From contig DATBRC010000025.1 in assembly GCA_036560485.1 (NCBI GenBank), forward strand, positions 1 through 43,103: a DNA stretch of 43,103 nt, in the 5' to 3' direction. The DNA comes from DATBRC01 sp036560485 (lineage in GTDB: Bacteria; Pseudomonadota; Gammaproteobacteria; Burkholderiales; Burkholderiaceae_D). A model generated the notes under the pieces. It was not told the origin of the DNA. It was given only the letters and a program-made list of their open reading frames with translations, and ran no database searches. Position numbers and translations under genes: made by a program. Shown here piece by piece: positions 40,783 to 43,103 of this stretch; the stretch's first letter is position 1; each line of letters opens with the position of its first letter.

Positions 40783-42960
40783 TTAGAGCTTCCAAAGGTC
40801 GTCCAGAGGATCGTGTCCTCGCATTTCAGGGCGCAACTCAACCACATTGTTTTTCGGAGGTTTGTTGCAATAAGATTCTGCCGCTTCTCGTGCGCGTTCG
40901 ACCGCGCCAGCAGTCTTTTCGAACGCGCGGTTACTGGCTACATTGGATGTCTTCTCGGTTTTGCTCATACCTTCTTTGGCTTTGGCTGCGGCCTTCTTCG
41001 CAGAGTCGACTATGTCGTCGCAATCGGTATCGAAGACTGCAAATGCTTGGCGATTCTGTGATGCCCTTTCTTCTTTAGCTTGTGACAATAATTTGGCGCG
41101 ATCCATCATCTCTTCTAGGCGGGCCAAACGGTAGTGTTCATCTCTATCAAGAAGTGCACAGGGTTCCCACTCGCGGTTCTGATGGTTCAATATCCAGATA
41201 TATTCAGGCCAATCCGGTACATGCCGGATCTCGATATGCTCGACGCGTCCATGTGTGCGTACACGAGCAAACCACTCTTCACGTACCGCGCGTTCGCATG
41301 AGTAATGACGGCCTGCAAAATAGATGCCGTTGTGATGAATTGGTGCAATGGCACTTGGAAGCAACTTGGTCCATATTTTTTGCTTTGCGATCGATTTGGC
41401 ACCACCGGTAAGATGTTCAAGTCCCCATTCCCAGACACTGATTGGAGTTGCATCTGTCAGATTTTCACCGAGCATTTCTTCCGGTAGTGCGTCTGCGCGA
41501 TAGGCTGACCAGTTGTACTGGATTAAACGGCGAATCAAAATGCGCGTTAAATCGTTTAGCGTCAAGCAGGCGTCGAGCCTGCAATTGCGGCGATAAACTT
41601 CGTCTAGTCGTGGATTAAGCGCACCCGGCAGAAAATGAACAGTATGACCATTGATGAGATTGAATTGTTGTTCGACATTTGGCTTCCAGTCGCCACGACA
41701 TACGACCGCATTCTGCACCTTGATTCCAAGGCTTTTAGCCAAAGCATCTGATGCCTTGGATTTCATTTCCAAATTGTCGCCCTCTACTATGTGAGGAAGA
41801 TGGTGGCAAGGCCAAACGTATTCCTCAATTTCAAGGCCATATCGGCGACAAAAATCCACTTTGCTCGTGAAGGCATTGAACAATGCCTGACGTGCACCTT
41901 CCCAGCTGGGGCCCTCCAGGCCTAAATAAAAGCCAACAACCATGCGCGAAAAAGTGTCAACGACGACATAAAGAACAGGACGACCGATCACCCAAGCGCG
42001 ATTGAATACTGAGACCAGATATACATCGACGACCGTTGCGTCAATTTCAAAGCGCGCTCCTGGCCCGAACAGACCTTGTCTGGACGAGCCAAGCACACCA
42101 CGGTGCTTGAGATTCCATGTCTGGGTACTGATATTTTTTTTAGTGAGATTAAGGTCGACATCCAGATCTTGCGTTATTTTCCAAAACTGCCAATAAGTCA
42201 GTGCTTGATGCGGTTCTGGAGGAATAGGCGTACGGCGACCGCCAAAGATGATTTCGCCCTGATTGAAAAATGTCTTTTTGGTGTCCTCCCATGCCTTTTT
42301 CTTGGTAACACCGGCAACCAAAAATTTGCTAATACCTTTGATCGCCAGATCTTTGCAATCTGCTGTGGCTGGACCTAGCAGCTTTTCATCGTTGTTGTTA
42401 CGGATGACCCGATCTGGACGGGGGCCGCGCTTTTTCGTGCCTGGCGCTTGCTTTCTTCCAGTGGGGCCACAAAGGTCAAAACGACCTAGTAAAGCATCTT
42501 CCGAACTGCCATATGCCCAATAGCGATACAAAGGACGATAGACTTGCTTCGGGTCGAGGCCAAGTTCGGCCGCACGTTTGGCAATCAGAAAGCCGCGTTT
42601 TCCTGGTAGGTAAACATTTGGAATAATCTCATCACGAGTGAGGGGGGAAATGATTCCCCACGCGCGATCTCGCACATCGGTGCTGCGTTTCGGAATTTCC
42701 TGTTCGTTCTCAAAGGCATACGGTGGAAGCTGTAATTCAATCACGCGTAATAAATTTTCCTTCAGCAAATCGCGCGTATTCGATAGGCGCATGAGCCGTG
42801 GCTTTTTTATTTTCGTTTCAATGCCAATCGTAATTAATAAATCTGTTTTTTTATCGAGCCACAAGATACGTTGCGGGCAATAAAAGTCAGTATTTTCCAC
42901 ATCCGGCATTTTGTCCAACACTTGGCCGGCAAGCAGTTCAGGCGTATTGCCGGCATCCAT
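40783..42960 (-). CDS. tnsB: TnsB DDE transposase of the Tn7-like element
   Basis: The transposase that binds the transposon ends and joins 3' ends to the target, 725 residues from the start at 42960. That start has an AAGGAG six bases upstream; the longer frame begins at a GTG inside the ribosome binding site. The retroviral-integrase-type triad is visible: Asp307 (EIDATVVDV), Asp395 (VEGDNLEM) and Glu430 (KPNVEQQFN). The C-terminus is long and basic. The size matches TnsB rather than the shorter TniA. The start overlaps the tnsA 3' end by 23 bases. Confidence 0.93.
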   Translation of the reverse strand: MDAGNTPELLAGQVLDKMPDVENTDFYCPQRILWLDKKTDLLITIGIETKIKKPRLMRLSNTRDLLKENLLRVIELQLPPYAFENEQEIPKRSTDVRDRAWGIISPLTRDEIIPNVYLPGKRGFLIAKRAAELGLDPKQVYRPLYRYWAYGSSEDALLGRFDLCGPTGRKQAPGTKKRGPRPDRVIRNNNDEKLLGPATADCKDLAIKGISKFLVAGVTKKKAWEDTKKTFFNQGEIIFGGRRTPIPPEPHQALTYWQFWKITQDLDVDLNLTKKNISTQTWNLKHRGVLGSSRQGLFGPGARFEIDATVVDVYLVSVFNRAWVIGRPVLYVVVDTFSRMVVGFYLGLEGPSWEGARQALFNAFTSKVDFCRRYGLEIEEYVWPCHHLPHIVEGDNLEMKSKASDALAKSLGIKVQNAVVCRGDWKPNVEQQFNLINGHTVHFLPGALNPRLDEVYRRNCRLDACLTLNDLTRILIRRLIQYNWSAYRADALPEEMLGENLTDATPISVWEWGLEHLTGGAKSIAKQKIWTKLLPSAIAPIHHNGIYFAGRHYSCERAVREEWFARVRTHGRVEHIEIRHVPDWPEYIWILNHQNREWEPCALLDRDEHYRLARLEEMMDRAKLLSQAKEERASQNRQAFAVFDTDCDDIVDSAKKAAAKAKEGMSKTEKTSNVASNRAFEKTAGAVERAREAAESYCNKPPKNNVVELRPEMRGHDPLDDLWKL

Positions 42961-43103
42961 TGATATCTCCTTCACGCACTCGCTGTTTGGCGAGATTGTC
43001 GACCGATAATATAGTGGGGGTATGCAGAGGGCCTATAGGCACACTCAAATCGAGCTCAATGAAATGATGCCAAACTGCATGGCGAAAGAGCTGGTACGCG
43101 AAT
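42938..43103 (-). CDS. tnsA: C-terminal end of TnsA endonuclease (truncated by window edge)
   Basis: A frame open from the window edge to a TGA at 42938-42940. Its last 54 residues read FAYQLFRHAVWHHFIELDL, then PIGPLHTPTILSVDN. The arrangement of aromatic and basic residues before an ELDL strand fits the C-terminal domain of TnsA, the endonuclease that cuts 5' ends with TnsB. The overlap with tnsB and the gene order support the call. Most of the gene, and the right end of the transposon, are outside the window. Confidence 0.75.
   Translation of the reverse strand, partial: FAYQLFRHAVWHHFIELDLSVPIGPLHTPTILSVDNLAKQRVREGDINGCRQYA

Overview
The window looks like chromosome from a betaproteobacterium of the order Burkholderiales, probably an Oxalobacteraceae-type organism (Herminiimonas/Janthinobacterium-like). 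This rests on protein style, an Anbu gene cluster, an unlinked second-type FtsH, a TorF-type porin and a Kdp operon; it is an inference, as there is no rRNA or other marker. Gene density is high and most genes sit in tight operons.

Region 1 (1-10.0 kb) looks like ordinary chromosome. It holds ftsH (-), thpR (+), an erythromycin-esterase-family hydrolase (+), a zinc alcohol dehydrogenase (+) and a complete four-gene Anbu cluster on the minus strand: ATP-grasp, alpha-E, transglutaminase-like and the proteasome-type peptidase Anbu. Region 2 (10.0-14.7 kb) is AT-rich and accessory. It holds a short promoter-to-terminator unit with micro-ORFs, a VapB45/VapC45-like toxin-antitoxin pair, an intergenic array of degenerate repeats that resemble TnsB-binding sites, a TniQ/TnsD-like protein and an orphan HigA-like antitoxin.

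Region 3 (14.7-31.1 kb) is devoted to inorganic ions. A minus-strand operon encodes an MnoP/OprB-like porin, a double-domain ABC permease and an ATPase. A CsoR/RcnR-type repressor and a DmeF-like Co/Ni exporter follow, with a visible operator. Next come a CrcB fluoride channel, a UPF0016 Mn exporter with a yybP-ykoY Mn riboswitch leader, and a full kdp system (a 30-aa membrane peptide, then kdpF, A, B, C, D and E).

Region 4 (31.1-36 kb) holds two long inverted repeats, a TorF-type porin, an operon of a hypothetical protein, a DapA-family aldolase and a ParA-like protein with a degenerate P-loop, an EIIA(Ntr)-like PTS protein and a decayed small gene. Region 5 (35.8 kb to the right edge) is the core of a Tn7-like transposon, read leftwards: tnsA (only its C-terminus is in the window), tnsB, tnsC and tniQ. 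Next to tniQ lies a compact module of a HAD-family protein, an AbrB-like protein and a metallophosphoesterase, which looks like cargo.

The main open question is how far the Tn7-like element extends leftwards. It could be short, with the HAD/AbrB/metallophosphoesterase genes as cargo. It could also reach the second tniQ and the repeat array near 12.2 kb, and so carry the whole ion-transport region. The right end lies outside the window. No cas genes, CRISPR array, rRNA or tRNA were recognised.
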